The position numbers and the translations under genes were made by a program. Shown here piece by piece: positions 54,134-64,000 of a stretch of DNA of 64,000 nucleotides. Origin of the DNA: Rivularia sp. MS3 (GTDB lineage: Bacteria > Cyanobacteriota > Cyanobacteriia > Cyanobacteriales > Nostocaceae). The notes below the pieces were generated by a model that was not told the origin of the DNA, ran no database searches, and saw nothing but the letters and a program-made list of their open reading frames with translations. Location: assembly GCA_019192545.1 (NCBI GenBank), contig JAHCMI010000029.1:29199-93198 (forward strand), read 5' to 3'. The first letter of the stretch is position 1. Each line of letters starts with the position of its first letter.

Positions 54134-55324
54134 ATGACCGAACAAAAATCTCGAATCTGCATTCTTGGTGGTGGCTTTGGTGGGCTTTACACTGCTTTAC
54201 GTTTAGTTAAACTGAATTGGGAAGAGTCCCAAAAACCGGAGATTGTGCTGGTTGACAAAAATGACCGCTTTTTGTTTTCCCCCCTTCTTTACGAGTTGCT
54301 GACTGGGGAAATGCAAAGTTGGGAAATAGCCCCAACCTATCAAGAGCTTCTGCAAAATACTGGTATACGCTTTTATCAAGCAACGGTGTCTGGAATTGAT
54401 ACCGAAGGAAAACGAGTAGAGTTACTAAATGGGCCAGAAATTCCCTACGATCGTTTAGTATTAGCTATGGGTGGAGAAACACCTTTGGATATGGTACCGG
54501 GTGCAACATCTTATGCTCATCCTTTCCGCACCCTTGATGATGCTTACGCTTTAGAAGAACAATTGCGGATACTCGAAGAATCCGATAAAGATAAAATTAG
54601 AATTGCAATTGTTGGTGGTGGCTATAGCGGTGTTGAATTAGCCTGCAAGTTATCTGACAGACTTGGGGAAAGAGGACGTTTTCGATTAGTGGAAATGGCT
54701 GATGGTATTCTCCGCAATTCTCCAGAGTTCAATCGTGAAGCTGCGAAAAAAGCTTTGGATGAGCGCGGCGTTTGGGTTGATTTGGAAACAAAGGTAGAAT
54801 CTATTGCTGCCGATAGTATTTCTTTGGAATACAAAGGTGTTGTGGATGAAATTCCCGTAGATTTGGTAATTTGGACTGTAGGTACCCGAGTTACTCCTTT
54901 AATTGAGCAACTTCCTGTTAAACACAACAAACAAGGAAAAATTACGACTACATCGACTTTACAGGTAGTAGATAATCCCCATATCTTCGCTTTAGGAGAC
55001 TTAGCAGAAACTTTTGATGCAGAAGGGAAACAAATACCGACAACCGCACAAGCTGCTTTTCAACAAGCCGATTATGTCGGTTGGAATATTTGGGCTAGTC
55101 TAACAAATCGTCCTTTACTTCCCTTCCGCTATCAACATCTAGGTGAATTTATGTCATTAGGAGTTGATAATGCCACGCTCACCGGCTTGGGTTTAAAAAT
55201 GGAAGGAACATTCGGATTTGTTGCCCGTCGTCTTGCTTATCTTTACCGTCTACCAACTTTAGAACATAAATTAAAAGTTGGTTTTAATTGGTTAACTCGT
55301 CCTATTATAGAGTCACTTTCTTAA
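54134..55324 (+). CDS. Type II NADH dehydrogenase (NDH-2)-like NAD(P)/FAD oxidoreductase
   Basis: RICILGGGFGGLYTALRLVKL; IAIVGGGYSGVELACKL; HIFALGDLAE. Confidence 0.92.
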   Translation: MTEQKSRICILGGGFGGLYTALRLVKLNWEESQKPEIVLVDKNDRFLFSPLLYELLTGEMQSWEIAPTYQELLQNTGIRFYQATVSGIDTEGKRVELLNGPEIPYDRLVLAMGGETPLDMVPGATSYAHPFRTLDDAYALEEQLRILEESDKDKIRIAIVGGGYSGVELACKLSDRLGERGRFRLVEMADGILRNSPEFNREAAKKALDERGVWVDLETKVESIAADSISLEYKGVVDEIPVDLVIWTVGTRVTPLIEQLPVKHNKQGKITTTSTLQVVDNPHIFALGDLAETFDAEGKQIPTTAQAAFQQADYVGWNIWASLTNRPLLPFRYQHLGEFMSLGVDNATLTGLGLKMEGTFGFVARRLAYLYRLPTLEHKLKVGFNWLTRPIIESLS

Positions 55325-55485
55325 AGTCAGGGGATAGGGAGACAAGGAGATAACGGGATGAGGGGATAAGGGGAGATGGAAAAAATAAATTAATTCTTAG
55401 CTACCAATTCCTAACTCCGTTCCTCCTAACTCCTAACTATTTAATCTACAATCTCAAATTTAAAATCCAAAATTATCACAGGTGG

Positions 55486-56133
55486 ATGAAACAGCCGAAA
55501 GTAATTTTTTTAGATGCCGTTGGAACACTCTTCGGTGTTAAAGGTAGTGTTGGCGATGTTTACAGTCAAATTGCACAAGAATTTGACGTAGAAGTATCAC
55601 CGGCAACTTTGAATCAAACCTTTTTTCAAAGTTTTAAAGCTTCACCACCCCCAGTTTTTCCTCAAGTACAATCACAAGATATCCCGCAACGCGAGTTTGC
55701 ATGGTGGCATCGCATAACTCAAACCACTTTCGAGCAAGCTGGTGTTTTACATAAATTTGATGACTTTTCGGCTTTCTTTAGCGAAGTCTATATCCACTTT
55801 GGCACGGGAGATCCTTGGTTTGTTTATCCCGATGTCCTCAAAGCTTTAAATAATTGGCAAAATAAAGGAATCGAATTAGGAATATTATCCAATTTCGATT
55901 CCCGAATTTATTCAGTTTTACAAGCTTTAGAGCTAAGGGATTACTTCGGCTCGATAACTATTTCAACTCAATCTGGTACTGCTAAACCCAACCAAAAAAT
56001 ATTTGCGATCGCGTTGGAAAAACACAACTGTTTACCAGAAGCTGCATGGCACGTTGGCGATAGTATCAAGGAAGATTACGAAGGAGCCAAAGCTGCTGGG
56101 ATTAGAGGTATTTGGTTAAATCGGAATCAGTGA
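55486..56133 (+). CDS. HAD-IA family hydrolase
   Basis: VIFLDAVGTLFGVKG; GILSNFDSRI; KPNQKIFAIAL; HVGDSIKEDYEGAKAAGI. Confidence 0.92.
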   Translation: MKQPKVIFLDAVGTLFGVKGSVGDVYSQIAQEFDVEVSPATLNQTFFQSFKASPPPVFPQVQSQDIPQREFAWWHRITQTTFEQAGVLHKFDDFSAFFSEVYIHFGTGDPWFVYPDVLKALNNWQNKGIELGILSNFDSRIYSVLQALELRDYFGSITISTQSGTAKPNQKIFAIALEKHNCLPEAAWHVGDSIKEDYEGAKAAGIRGIWLNRNQ

Positions 56134-56185
56134 ACAGCGAACAGTGAACGGTAAATAGTTATAAGTTAATAATAATCTTTAGCAT

Positions 56186-56217
56186 AAAACCCGGTTTCAT
56201 CAAAAAGCCGGGTTTTT
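56186..56217. terminator. Terminator-like hairpin between convergent genes
   Basis: AAAACCCGG...CCGGGTTTTT. Confidence 0.65.
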
Positions 56218-56230
56218 AAATTCTTAACTA

Positions 56231-56638
56231 TTAACTACATAGCTGATTGACTTCGTCTTGCAATATACGAATCAGATTTTCATCCCCTTTTTGCTTGGCA
56301 ACTTCTAAACGACGCTTTACGTCACGAAGTAAATTTTGTTGATGAGTTGTACTTAAGCGATCTTTACTTACTTGATTCCTAAATGATATTTTCTCACTGT
56401 TACCGAAGATAAAGTTTAACTTTTTACGCTTTTTTAATTCTTCTACCTTTTTCCGATTCCCGGAATAATAACTAGCGCCACGATACTTTAGTTCAACTGC
56501 ATTATCAGTTACGGGAGTGTATTGAGAATAATGACACTTCCACTCTGCACCCCGATATTTCCCGCAAACTCCGGCGGTAGTTACTTCAACCGTCACGGGA
56601 GCGTGTTCGTATTTAATTCCGCGATAAATAAGTTTCAT
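56231..56638 (-). CDS. DUF4278-like protein with YRG repeats
   Basis: MKLIYRGIKYEHAP, GKYRGAEWKCHYS, LKYRGASYYSG repeats. Confidence 0.85.
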   Translation of the reverse strand: MKLIYRGIKYEHAPVTVEVTTAGVCGKYRGAEWKCHYSQYTPVTDNAVELKYRGASYYSGNRKKVEELKKRKKLNFIFGNSEKISFRNQVSKDRLSTTHQQNLLRDVKRRLEVAKQKGDENLIRILQDEVNQLCS

Positions 56639-57045
56639 AATATTCCTTGCCTCTTTGTATATCTAAGGTAAAAGCGAGGCGCGTTCCTTCGGCTCTATAT
56701 CCTACTTCCGTCTTTATAAGCTATTTAACTATCTAGTTATTGTTAGTTGCGAACAAAGATGAACGTTTAATTACATTTCTGTAACTACTGTAACACTTTT
56801 TCCGTAAAGTCATGGTAGTTTAACAAAGTTTTATCTTTTCTTTATATCTTTAAGGTAAATAGTAGGGTGTATCACTTAATTGGTTAGGTATAGCGGTTTT
56901 TAGTTAAATGCAATTCACATTTTGCGCCATTGGTAATAAAAGTAGGTGAAGCCAATTTTCATTTTCAGACTGAACTGAATGATATTGATTTAGAGAAAAA
57001 GGGAAAGCTAAAAGAAAGCTCTTAGTTGTTTGAATACGTTATATT

Positions 57046-57930
57046 ATGCTTTCTGACTATTATGTTCGTGATGCAAAGAAGGAAGATATTAATCATATTA
57101 CTAAACTGCATTTACGAAACAAAACAAGAGATTACTTTTTGCCATTCGGTTTAAACTTTAAATGGTCATATAGTTGTACTAAATTACTATTTATTATTCT
57201 TGTTTTTAATTTAATATTGAATTATGAATCAAATAAATTAATAGTTTTCAATTCATCACTAGATTTATCGATAAACATTATTTTTTTTAATGTATTTTCA
57301 TGTGGAATGCTGAAATTTCCATCTTTTATATAGCGTTCCTACAGCAACTGAGGTACAGCTTTACTTCACCCCCAACCCCTCTCCTTATTAAGGAGAGGGG
57401 AGATAGGTTTTGAGTTATACCGAGTGGAGACTGGGAAACGCTATATTTGAGCGTTATAAATATTTTGGATTACAAAATTATTCACAGTTTATATTGCTTG
57501 AAAATGATAATAAAATAATCGGCTATGCAAAGTTTGTTAAAAATCGCGAATATTTTGCACTGAATCACCTATACCTTCCTAATAGGTTAAAAGAAGAATT
57601 AATTGCTTTGTTTATTCGACACATTATTAATAATAGGAATGGGCGCAACTGGCATGTTTTTCTCGTAGGATGCTGTGACACTTTGACTAATTCTGAACGT
57701 AGTAATAACATGCAGGCTGTGTCACGCACCAACCGGCATTGTGACAATTGCGGCCATTCCTGAATAAATCAGTACAGCCTATATATGTAGCATGTACAAA
57801 AAAAAGAAGCAAAGTTATATATTTAGTATTGGTTTTAAGCATATAGGAATACAAAAACTACCAGAAAATCTCAGATTTCGTGGTTGGCTAAATCAACTAT
57901 TTGGAGGACAAAATTTAGCTTATATAAATA
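57046..57930 (+). pseudogene. Disrupted GNAT-like acetyltransferase gene (three ORF fragments)
   Basis: YYVRDAKKEDINHITKLHL (57046-), FERYKYFGLQNYSQFILLENDNKIIGYAKFVKNREYFALNHLYLPN (57446-), YIFSIGFKHIGIQKLPENLRFRGWLN (57792-). End approximate. Confidence 0.7.
57329..57446. mobile_element. MITE-like insertion with ATATAGCGTT(T)CC terminal inverted repeats
   Basis: Left ATATAGCGTTCC (57328-57339), right GGGAAACGCTATAT (57433-57446); internal hairpin CCCCTCTCCTT-ATT-AAGGAGAGGGG (57376-57400). Confidence 0.8.
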
Positions 57931-57932
57931 AA

Positions 57933-59165
57933 TCAAACCTGCAAAACCTTAATTTCTTCCCCAGCAGTAACCGACTTCTTCCCAATCTCCAAAACAGCTA
58001 AAGCATTAGTCTGAGCTAAATTAATCAAATTTCCAGAGCTTTTACTACCACTAGCAGCATTAAATTGATAAACCCCGTCAACCAAATCCAACTTTCCCCA
58101 AATATAAGTTTCCCGTTTACCGTTGGAATTTAAATCATCGCGAGTTTGGGCTTTGATAAATCTAGGCTGCCAACCTTCCATAATGCTGGAACATTTTTTG
58201 ATAACTGGCTGTACAAAACGCCAATAACTCACCAAAGCTGAAACTGGATTCCCCGGTAAACCAAAATATATCGGAGCATTCGGAATGTTGAAAGTTGCTA
58301 CCGTCAGAGGTTTACCGGGTTTCATTGCCACGGCTCTGACTTTAATCTCCCCACCGAGAGATTCGAGAATTTTTTCAACATAATCGTAGTCTCCTACAGA
58401 CACACCACCGGAAGAAAGTACTATATCAGCTTTAGCGATCGCTTCTTCAATGGCTTCTTTGAGTGCCTCGGGTTCATCTTTGATAATTCCCAACATCAAA
58501 GGCTCACCGCCGCACTGTTTAACTAAAGAAAATAAAGCGTACTGATTTGAATCTACAATTTGCCCAGACTGTAAAGTTTGTTCGGGGGTTATCAATTCAT
58601 CACCAGTAGATAAAATAGCTACACGGGGACGACGAAAAACATTTAACTTTGTACATTGAGCGGCAGCTAAAACGGCTATTTCCGTAGCATTAAGCTGAAT
58701 TCCTGCTGATAATAATTTCGTTCCCGCTTGGTAATAAGCAGCACGATGTCTGACAAATTCTTGAGATTCCGGTGCTTTAAGAATAAATACTTTATCGTCT
58801 TCGCGACGGGTATTTTCTTGCATGACTACTGTATCGGCACCTTTGGGCATTACCGCACCCGTAAAAATTCGCGCAGCTTGTCCCGATTGAATGTTAGATT
58901 GAGGTTGATAGCCTGCGGGAATATCCTCAACAAGTTTTAAAACCGCTGGCTTTTCCTCACTTGCTTCTCGAACATCTTGATAAATTACAGCATAACCATC
59001 CATAGCTGAGTTATCCCAGTGAGGAAAATCGAGTTTACTGGTAACTGCTGAAGCTAAAACTCTTCCGGTAGCTGTTAATAAATCGACGGTTTCTATATCT
59101 GTTTGATTATTTAAAGGTTTAACCAAATTAAAGATAATATTTTCTGCTTCGTTTACTGATAACAT
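57933..59165 (-). CDS. moeA: Molybdopterin molybdotransferase
   Basis: HWDNSAMDGYAV; IFTGAVMPKGADTVVMQE; VLSSGGVSVGDYDYV; FGLPGNPVSALVSYWRFV. Confidence 0.95.
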   Translation of the reverse strand: MLSVNEAENIIFNLVKPLNNQTDIETVDLLTATGRVLASAVTSKLDFPHWDNSAMDGYAVIYQDVREASEEKPAVLKLVEDIPAGYQPQSNIQSGQAARIFTGAVMPKGADTVVMQENTRREDDKVFILKAPESQEFVRHRAAYYQAGTKLLSAGIQLNATEIAVLAAAQCTKLNVFRRPRVAILSTGDELITPEQTLQSGQIVDSNQYALFSLVKQCGGEPLMLGIIKDEPEALKEAIEEAIAKADIVLSSGGVSVGDYDYVEKILESLGGEIKVRAVAMKPGKPLTVATFNIPNAPIYFGLPGNPVSALVSYWRFVQPVIKKCSSIMEGWQPRFIKAQTRDDLNSNGKRETYIWGKLDLVDGVYQFNAASGSKSSGNLINLAQTNALAVLEIGKKSVTAGEEIKVLQV

Positions 59166-59486
59166 TGCGAATTCATCCTGTAACAGTTTGATTTAATTTA
59201 ACAATTTATATGTAGGTAAAAATATACAGCACATTTTTTATCGGATATATTTTGACGGGCAATCATGCCTAGTATACGAGAGTTTGATGATATAAACTTT
59301 TAGCTTATATATATACAAATTACTGTAAGTTATTTTATTTGCGTCAAGTAGCGTCAAAGATGAATTAAATTATTATATAAATGCTGTAAACCCTACTGAT
59401 ACAGCAAAATTTAAGGGTAAACACCCAAGCATATACCGATAAAACTTAAGTAAAAAGAGCATATAACATCAATCGGTATTTGTAAT

Positions 59487-59978
59487 ATGAAAAGTAAAGG
59501 GTTAGCGTATATTTTATGGTTTTTATGTGCTTTTAGTATATTTGGCGCTCAACGTTTTTATTGTAAAAGATATATCAGCGGCTTTATCTATCTATTCACT
59601 TTTGGTTTTTTCGGAATAGGACAATTTATCGATTTATTTACCATCCCTAATATGGTGGATGAAGAAAACTTAAAATACCAGGCACTATACGGTTATCAAA
59701 ATATAAATATTAACGGCAATCCTCAAGTTACCATAAATGTTGACGGTAGGAAAAGTCATACATACAAAACTGCTAATAACAAAAAAGTCTCGGATACGAT
59801 AAAAATATTGCAAGCAGCTAAGAATAATAGAGGAATGATAAATCTTTCAGATTGTGTGCTGGCAACTGGTAAAGAAACTGCACGGGTAAAGCAGACTCTC
59901 GATCAAATGTGTAAAGATGGTTTGATAGAAATTACTAATCTTCCCGATTCAGGAGCTATAGTCTATAAATTGCTTTAA
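59487..59978 (+). CDS. TM2-like membrane protein with C-terminal winged-helix-like domain
   Basis: LCAFSIFGAQRFYCKRYISGFIYLFTFGFFGIGQFIDLFTIPNMV; C-terminal IKILQAAKNNRGMINLSDCVLATGKETARVKQTLDQMCKDGLIEI. Confidence 0.8.
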   Translation: MKSKGLAYILWFLCAFSIFGAQRFYCKRYISGFIYLFTFGFFGIGQFIDLFTIPNMVDEENLKYQALYGYQNININGNPQVTINVDGRKSHTYKTANNKKVSDTIKILQAAKNNRGMINLSDCVLATGKETARVKQTLDQMCKDGLIEITNLPDSGAIVYKLL

Positions 59979-60030
59979 TTATAAATTGCTTTAAATTCAA
60001 CCTGTAACTCCGATAAGATATTTTCAGACA

Positions 60031-60426
60031 TCATATATATTTAATTACATTTTGCTCAAGATATTGAGCAATTTCTTTTTTATCAAAGCTTCCGTCAGCA
60101 ACTTTTAAAACTAGAATATAAGTTTCTTGATTATCCGTATTTAAAATATAGCCATTTATCCTCAAAAAAGTATCCATTACCGCAAAAGCAGTCCGTTTAT
60201 TACCGTCAATAAAAGGATGATTATTGGCAATATGGTATAGATAAGCAGCAGCTTGTTCGTAAATTGTTGCGTGTAAATACTTTCCGGAAAATGTTGCTTG
60301 TGGTTGAGCTAAAGCTGACTCTAATAAACCTTCATCTCTTACACCAGAAGTGCCGCCAAAGCTTGCAACTTGATCTAAGTGAATTTCAATTGCTTCGGAT
60401 AGCGAAATAAATTTATGAATCTGCAA
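60031..60426 (-). CDS. Doc/Fic-family toxin (death-on-curing type)
   Basis: GGTSGVRDEGLLESALAQPQATF; NNHPFIDGNKRTAFAVMDTFL (Fic/Doc motif). Confidence 0.9.
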   Translation of the reverse strand: MQIHKFISLSEAIEIHLDQVASFGGTSGVRDEGLLESALAQPQATFSGKYLHATIYEQAAAYLYHIANNHPFIDGNKRTAFAVMDTFLRINGYILNTDNQETYILVLKVADGSFDKKEIAQYLEQNVIKYI

Positions 60427-60604
60427 GACGACGGTACACCTCTTCTCTTTCTCGTTTTGATTCTAAATAAGCTTTCCAGACTTCGCTGTCATGAGAATTC
60501 TGTTGATATTTTTCTCTAAAAATACGTACAACTTCTAACAATTCGCTTAATTGTGATTCTGGTATTTGCTCTAATTCTTGAATAATTTGTTCTTTAATAG
60601 TCAT
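60413..60604 (-). CDS. Cognate antitoxin-like small protein
   Basis: 63 aa, overlaps toxin start by 14 nt; MTIKEQIIQELEQIPESQLSELLEVVRIFREKYQ resembles DUF2281-type antitoxins. Confidence 0.8.
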   Translation of the reverse strand: MTIKEQIIQELEQIPESQLSELLEVVRIFREKYQQNSHDSEVWKAYLESKREREEVYRRLADS

Positions 60605-60683
60605 TTTTCTACCTGAAATTATATTCTCATTTTACAATTTGAACCTTTTACCTTTACAGAAAAATATTAAATATATTACTCAA

Positions 60684-60735
60684 AAAACTCTGCGTACCTT
60701 TGCGCTTACCTCATTCTTCCTCTGCGTTTAAAATG
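60684..60735. repeat. Inverse copy of the 53510 dispersed repeat
   Basis: CTCTGCGTACCTTTGCGCTTACCTC...CCTCTGCGTTT. Confidence 0.75.
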
Positions 60736-60789
60736 CAATTTCGATGCCAACAGATAGCTAGTAGATGCAGTTAAAACCTAACTAAATCG

Positions 60790-61848
60790 CTAAGCCATTT
60801 GCTTATTTTGATACTTCTTTAAATCGCCGGGTGCAAACACACCTTCTTCCGTAATAATGGCTGCAATTAATTCTGCTGGGGTGACATCAAAAGAAGGATT
60901 ATAATAATCAATACCTTCTGGAGCAATAATAGTTTCTCCTACTTGATAAATTTCCTTTGGATTGCGTTCCTCAATCGGAATTTCACTGCCATCAGCCAAA
61001 GAAAAATCAACTGTAGATAAAGGTGCAGCAACAAAGAAAGGTACGTTATGAGCTTTAGCCACTAGCGCCAAACTATAAGTACCAATTTTATTAGCAGCAT
61101 CACCATTTGCAGCAATTCTGTCAGCACCAACAACAACAGCATCAATCATATTCTGTTTCATGCAGTGTGCAGCCATGCTATCAGTGATTAAAGTTACCGG
61201 AATACCTTCTTGCACGCATTCCCAAGTAGTTAATTTAGCACCTTGTAATCTAGGGCGGGTTTCGTCAGCAAAAACTTTTTCTAAACGTCCTTCACGAAAA
61301 GCCGAACGCACTATACCCAAAGCGGTACCATAACCCGCAGTTGCTAAAGCACCAGCATTACAGTGAGTAAGTAAAGTTAATTTTTCTGGTGTTTCTGGTA
61401 ATGCTTTTAAGCCATTGTCGCCAATTTTATGACAAGTTTGTAAATCTTCAGCGTTAATAGTTTTAGCAGTTTCTAAAAGAGTTTTTCTGATTTCTTCGAC
61501 AGTACCAATTGATTCGTAAGCTGTTTTTAGCATACGTGAAATTGCCCAAAACAAATTGACTGCTGTAGGTCGAGTTTCGCGCAACATTTGAGCCACTTGC
61601 TCCAAAGCTTTTAAGAACTTATGGCGATCGCTTGTTTCAATTTCCCGCGCTCCCAGATACATGCCGTATGCAGCAGCAACACCAATTGCAGGGGCACCGC
61701 GAACAATCATTGTTTTAATTGCCTGTGCCATATCTTCACTGCGGTGAATTTCTACATAAGAATACTCATAGGGTAAACGAGTTTGGTCAATCAAAGAAAC
61801 GAAGTTGTTACGCCAAATTACAGGGTATACGGGATTGTTTTGCAACAT
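60790..61848 (-). CDS. mtnA: S-methyl-5-thioribose-1-phosphate isomerase
   Basis: [61 protein letters not shown]. Confidence 0.95.
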   Translation of the reverse strand: MLQNNPVYPVIWRNNFVSLIDQTRLPYEYSYVEIHRSEDMAQAIKTMIVRGAPAIGVAAAYGMYLGAREIETSDRHKFLKALEQVAQMLRETRPTAVNLFWAISRMLKTAYESIGTVEEIRKTLLETAKTINAEDLQTCHKIGDNGLKALPETPEKLTLLTHCNAGALATAGYGTALGIVRSAFREGRLEKVFADETRPRLQGAKLTTWECVQEGIPVTLITDSMAAHCMKQNMIDAVVVGADRIAANGDAANKIGTYSLALVAKAHNVPFFVAAPLSTVDFSLADGSEIPIEERNPKEIYQVGETIIAPEGIDYYNPSFDVTPAELIAAIITEEGVFAPGDLKKYQNKQMA

Positions 61849-61929
61849 ATCTTGTTAATTAATGAATTTAATTACCTTGTGATGGGAAGGGGAAGAAGGA
61901 GAGAGGGAGAGAGTGAGGGAGGGAATTTT

Positions 61930-61969
61930 TAACTCTTAACTCCTAACTCCTAACTCCTAACTCCTAACT
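61930..61969. repeat. STRR-like heptanucleotide tandem repeat (TAACTCC)n
   Basis: taactct taactcc taactcc taactcc taactcc taacta. Confidence 0.85.
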
Positions 61970-62004
61970 ATTCCCAATCCCCAATCACTTGCAACTAATT
62001 GTAA

Positions 62005-63915
62005 TTAAACTACAGCAGATGGTTGATTGCTGAAGAAAGTCTTTAAAATTCTTTGGGCAATTTGAGGACTAGTTAAACCTAATTCGGCTTTGCTTTCGTC
62101 AGGTTTAGCATGATCCACCAAAATATCCGGTACGCCAAAACGCTTAATTGGTACCAAAATATCAGCATCAAGTAAAGCTTCTGCAACAGCCGAACCAAAA
62201 CCACCCATGACGCAACCTTCTTCTACGGTTACTACTCGTCCTATTCTCTTGGCTAAGGGCAACATCAGTTCCGTATCCAAAGGTTTGCAGAAACGAGCAT
62301 TAATGACAGTGGCTTCGATACCGTGTTCGCTGAGAATTTCGGCTGCTTGCAACGTCGAATTAACCATAGAGCCGTAGCCTATCATTAATACGTCATCTCC
62401 GTTACGAAGAATTTCGCCTTTGCCAATTTCTAAAGGCTCCCAACCTTCTTCCATTAAAGGCACACCATAACCGTTACCGCGAGGGAAACGCATGGCAATT
62501 GGTCCTTTGGTATAGTTAACTCCGGTTACTGTCATTCGCTGTAATTCGGCTTCATCTTTGGGTGCCATCATCACAATGTTAGGAATGCAGCGCATGTAAG
62601 CAATATCGTACATTCCCTGGTGAGTAGGGCCATCATTACCTACGATTCCGGCTCTATCTAAACAGAAGAAAACGGGTAAATTTTGGATGCAAACATCGTG
62701 AACAATTTGGTCGTAACCGCGTTGTAAAAATGTTGAATAGATATCGGCAACCGGACGCATTCCTTGAGTTGCCAATCCAGCAGCTAAAGTAACAGCATGT
62801 TGCTCGGCAATTCCGACATCTATATATTGATCGGGTAATTTGGCTTGCAGCTTATCCAAACAAGTACCCGTAGCCATTGCAGCGGTAATACCAATTATTT
62901 TCGGGTTTTGCTCGGCAAGTTTGACTAAAGTATGAGCAAAAACTTTCGAGTACTTTGGTGGCTTTGGTTTGCTCGAAGGGATCGCCTTACCAGTTGTTAA
63001 ATTAAATGGGCTTTGGGCGTGATAGCCTACTTTATCTTTTTCAGCGATATCATAGCCCTTGCCCTTGGTAGTGGCAACATGAACTAAAACCGGCCCCGGA
63101 ATTTTATGAGCTTGCTTGAAAGTCGCAATCAAATCTTCCAAATTATGACCGTCAATAGGCCCCATATAGGTAAAACCGAGTTCTTCAAACACCGCCCCCA
63201 CCTTGGGAACCGCTAACCGCTTCATTCCTTCTTTGATGCGTTCGAGTTCCGGTGGTATCGAATCTCCTCCCACAAAGGGAAGTTGCTTTACCTGTTCCTC
63301 AAAATTATCCTTGATGAACTGCATCGGTGGAGACAACCGCATTTTATTTAAATAGCGGGGAATAGCACCAACGTTAGGAGATATTGACATTTCGTTGTCA
63401 TTGAGGACAACTAATAAATTCGTATTGGGTAAATGTCCGGCATGGTTGATAGCTTCCAAAGCCATACCACCAGTTAATGCGCCATCGCCGATAATAGCAG
63501 CAACTTTAAAATTTTCACCCTTTCGATCTCGGGCGATCGCCATTCCCAGCCCCGCCGAAATGCTCGTAGAAGCATGTCCGGCACCGAAATGGTCAAATTT
63601 ATTTTCGCAGCGCTTCAGATATCCTGCAACTCCATCCTTCTGTCGTAAGGTGTGGAAATGATTATAGCGTCCAGTAATCAATTTATGAGGATATGCTTGG
63701 TGCCCCACATCCCAAATAACTTTATCTCTATCTAAATCCAGGGTTTGGTAAAGCCCCAATGTTAACTCTACAACACCCAACCCAGGTCCAAGGTGTCCGC
63801 CGGTAGCTGCAACCGTTTGTAAATGCTTGTCTCGAATTTGACGGGCAATCTGCTCTAGTTGCCGAATCGATAACCCGTGCAACTGATTTGGATGAGTAAT
63901 TTCACTCAGGTGCAT
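62005..63915 (-). CDS. dxs: 1-deoxy-D-xylulose-5-phosphate synthase
   Basis: [63 protein letters not shown]. Confidence 0.97.
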   Translation of the reverse strand: MHLSEITHPNQLHGLSIRQLEQIARQIRDKHLQTVAATGGHLGPGLGVVELTLGLYQTLDLDRDKVIWDVGHQAYPHKLITGRYNHFHTLRQKDGVAGYLKRCENKFDHFGAGHASTSISAGLGMAIARDRKGENFKVAAIIGDGALTGGMALEAINHAGHLPNTNLLVVLNDNEMSISPNVGAIPRYLNKMRLSPPMQFIKDNFEEQVKQLPFVGGDSIPPELERIKEGMKRLAVPKVGAVFEELGFTYMGPIDGHNLEDLIATFKQAHKIPGPVLVHVATTKGKGYDIAEKDKVGYHAQSPFNLTTGKAIPSSKPKPPKYSKVFAHTLVKLAEQNPKIIGITAAMATGTCLDKLQAKLPDQYIDVGIAEQHAVTLAAGLATQGMRPVADIYSTFLQRGYDQIVHDVCIQNLPVFFCLDRAGIVGNDGPTHQGMYDIAYMRCIPNIVMMAPKDEAELQRMTVTGVNYTKGPIAMRFPRGNGYGVPLMEEGWEPLEIGKGEILRNGDDVLMIGYGSMVNSTLQAAEILSEHGIEATVINARFCKPLDTELMLPLAKRIGRVVTVEEGCVMGGFGSAVAEALLDADILVPIKRFGVPDILVDHAKPDESKAELGLTSPQIAQRILKTFFSNQPSAVV

Positions 63916-64000
63916 ATTTACTGGGTTTTCCTCTCTACAATTATTTGTATATTGATTGTCCCACGGGAATGGGAAAATGGGGGGAATTTAGGGTGGGGAG

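Noticed and set aside
2416-63540. Many GCGATCGC octamers
   Set aside because: HIP1 is a known, very abundant motif in cyanobacterial genomes; useful for taxonomy but not a novel signal.

Overview
The window looks like chromosomal DNA from a filamentous, probably heterocyst-forming cyanobacterium. Support for this: many GCGATCGC (HIP1-like) octamers, a HetP-family protein, zeta-carotene desaturase, cyanobacterial-type SufR/SufBCDS, and heptameric STRR-like repeats. Most of it is ordinary core genome: cobQ, 2Fe-2S ferredoxin, zds/crtQ, an IscA-like protein, a CopA-type ATPase, sufBCDS with divergent sufR, topA, aroQ, a PgpH-like 7TM-HD phosphodiesterase, NDH-2, moeA, mtnA and dxs. I saw no rRNA, no convincing tRNA and no CRISPR array. 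Accessory or unusual items: (1) a three-gene envelope locus at 44.2-51.6 kb (DUF11/SdrB-like protein, 1232-aa Ig-plus-beta-barrel protein, Gly-rich DUF11 protein), followed by a predicted lipoprotein PLD nuclease with EF-hand-like and helix-hairpin-helix segments. This is the best candidate for an uncharacterised system. (2) Two genes apparently broken by MITE-like elements. One is a GNAT-like ORF whose reading frame is restored by in-silico excision; the other is a GGDEF relic carrying an element with ~26-bp terminal inverted repeats. (3) Two exact CAAC-N6-GTTG operators between sufB and sufR. (4) A Doc-type toxin/antitoxin pair. (5) Two small CDSs missing from the supplied ORF track (RHH protein 6680-6850, 46-aa ORF 35958-36098). 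(6) A 10-bp iteron-like array framed by a perfect 11-bp inverted repeat. All calls come from reading the sequence; no database search was run.
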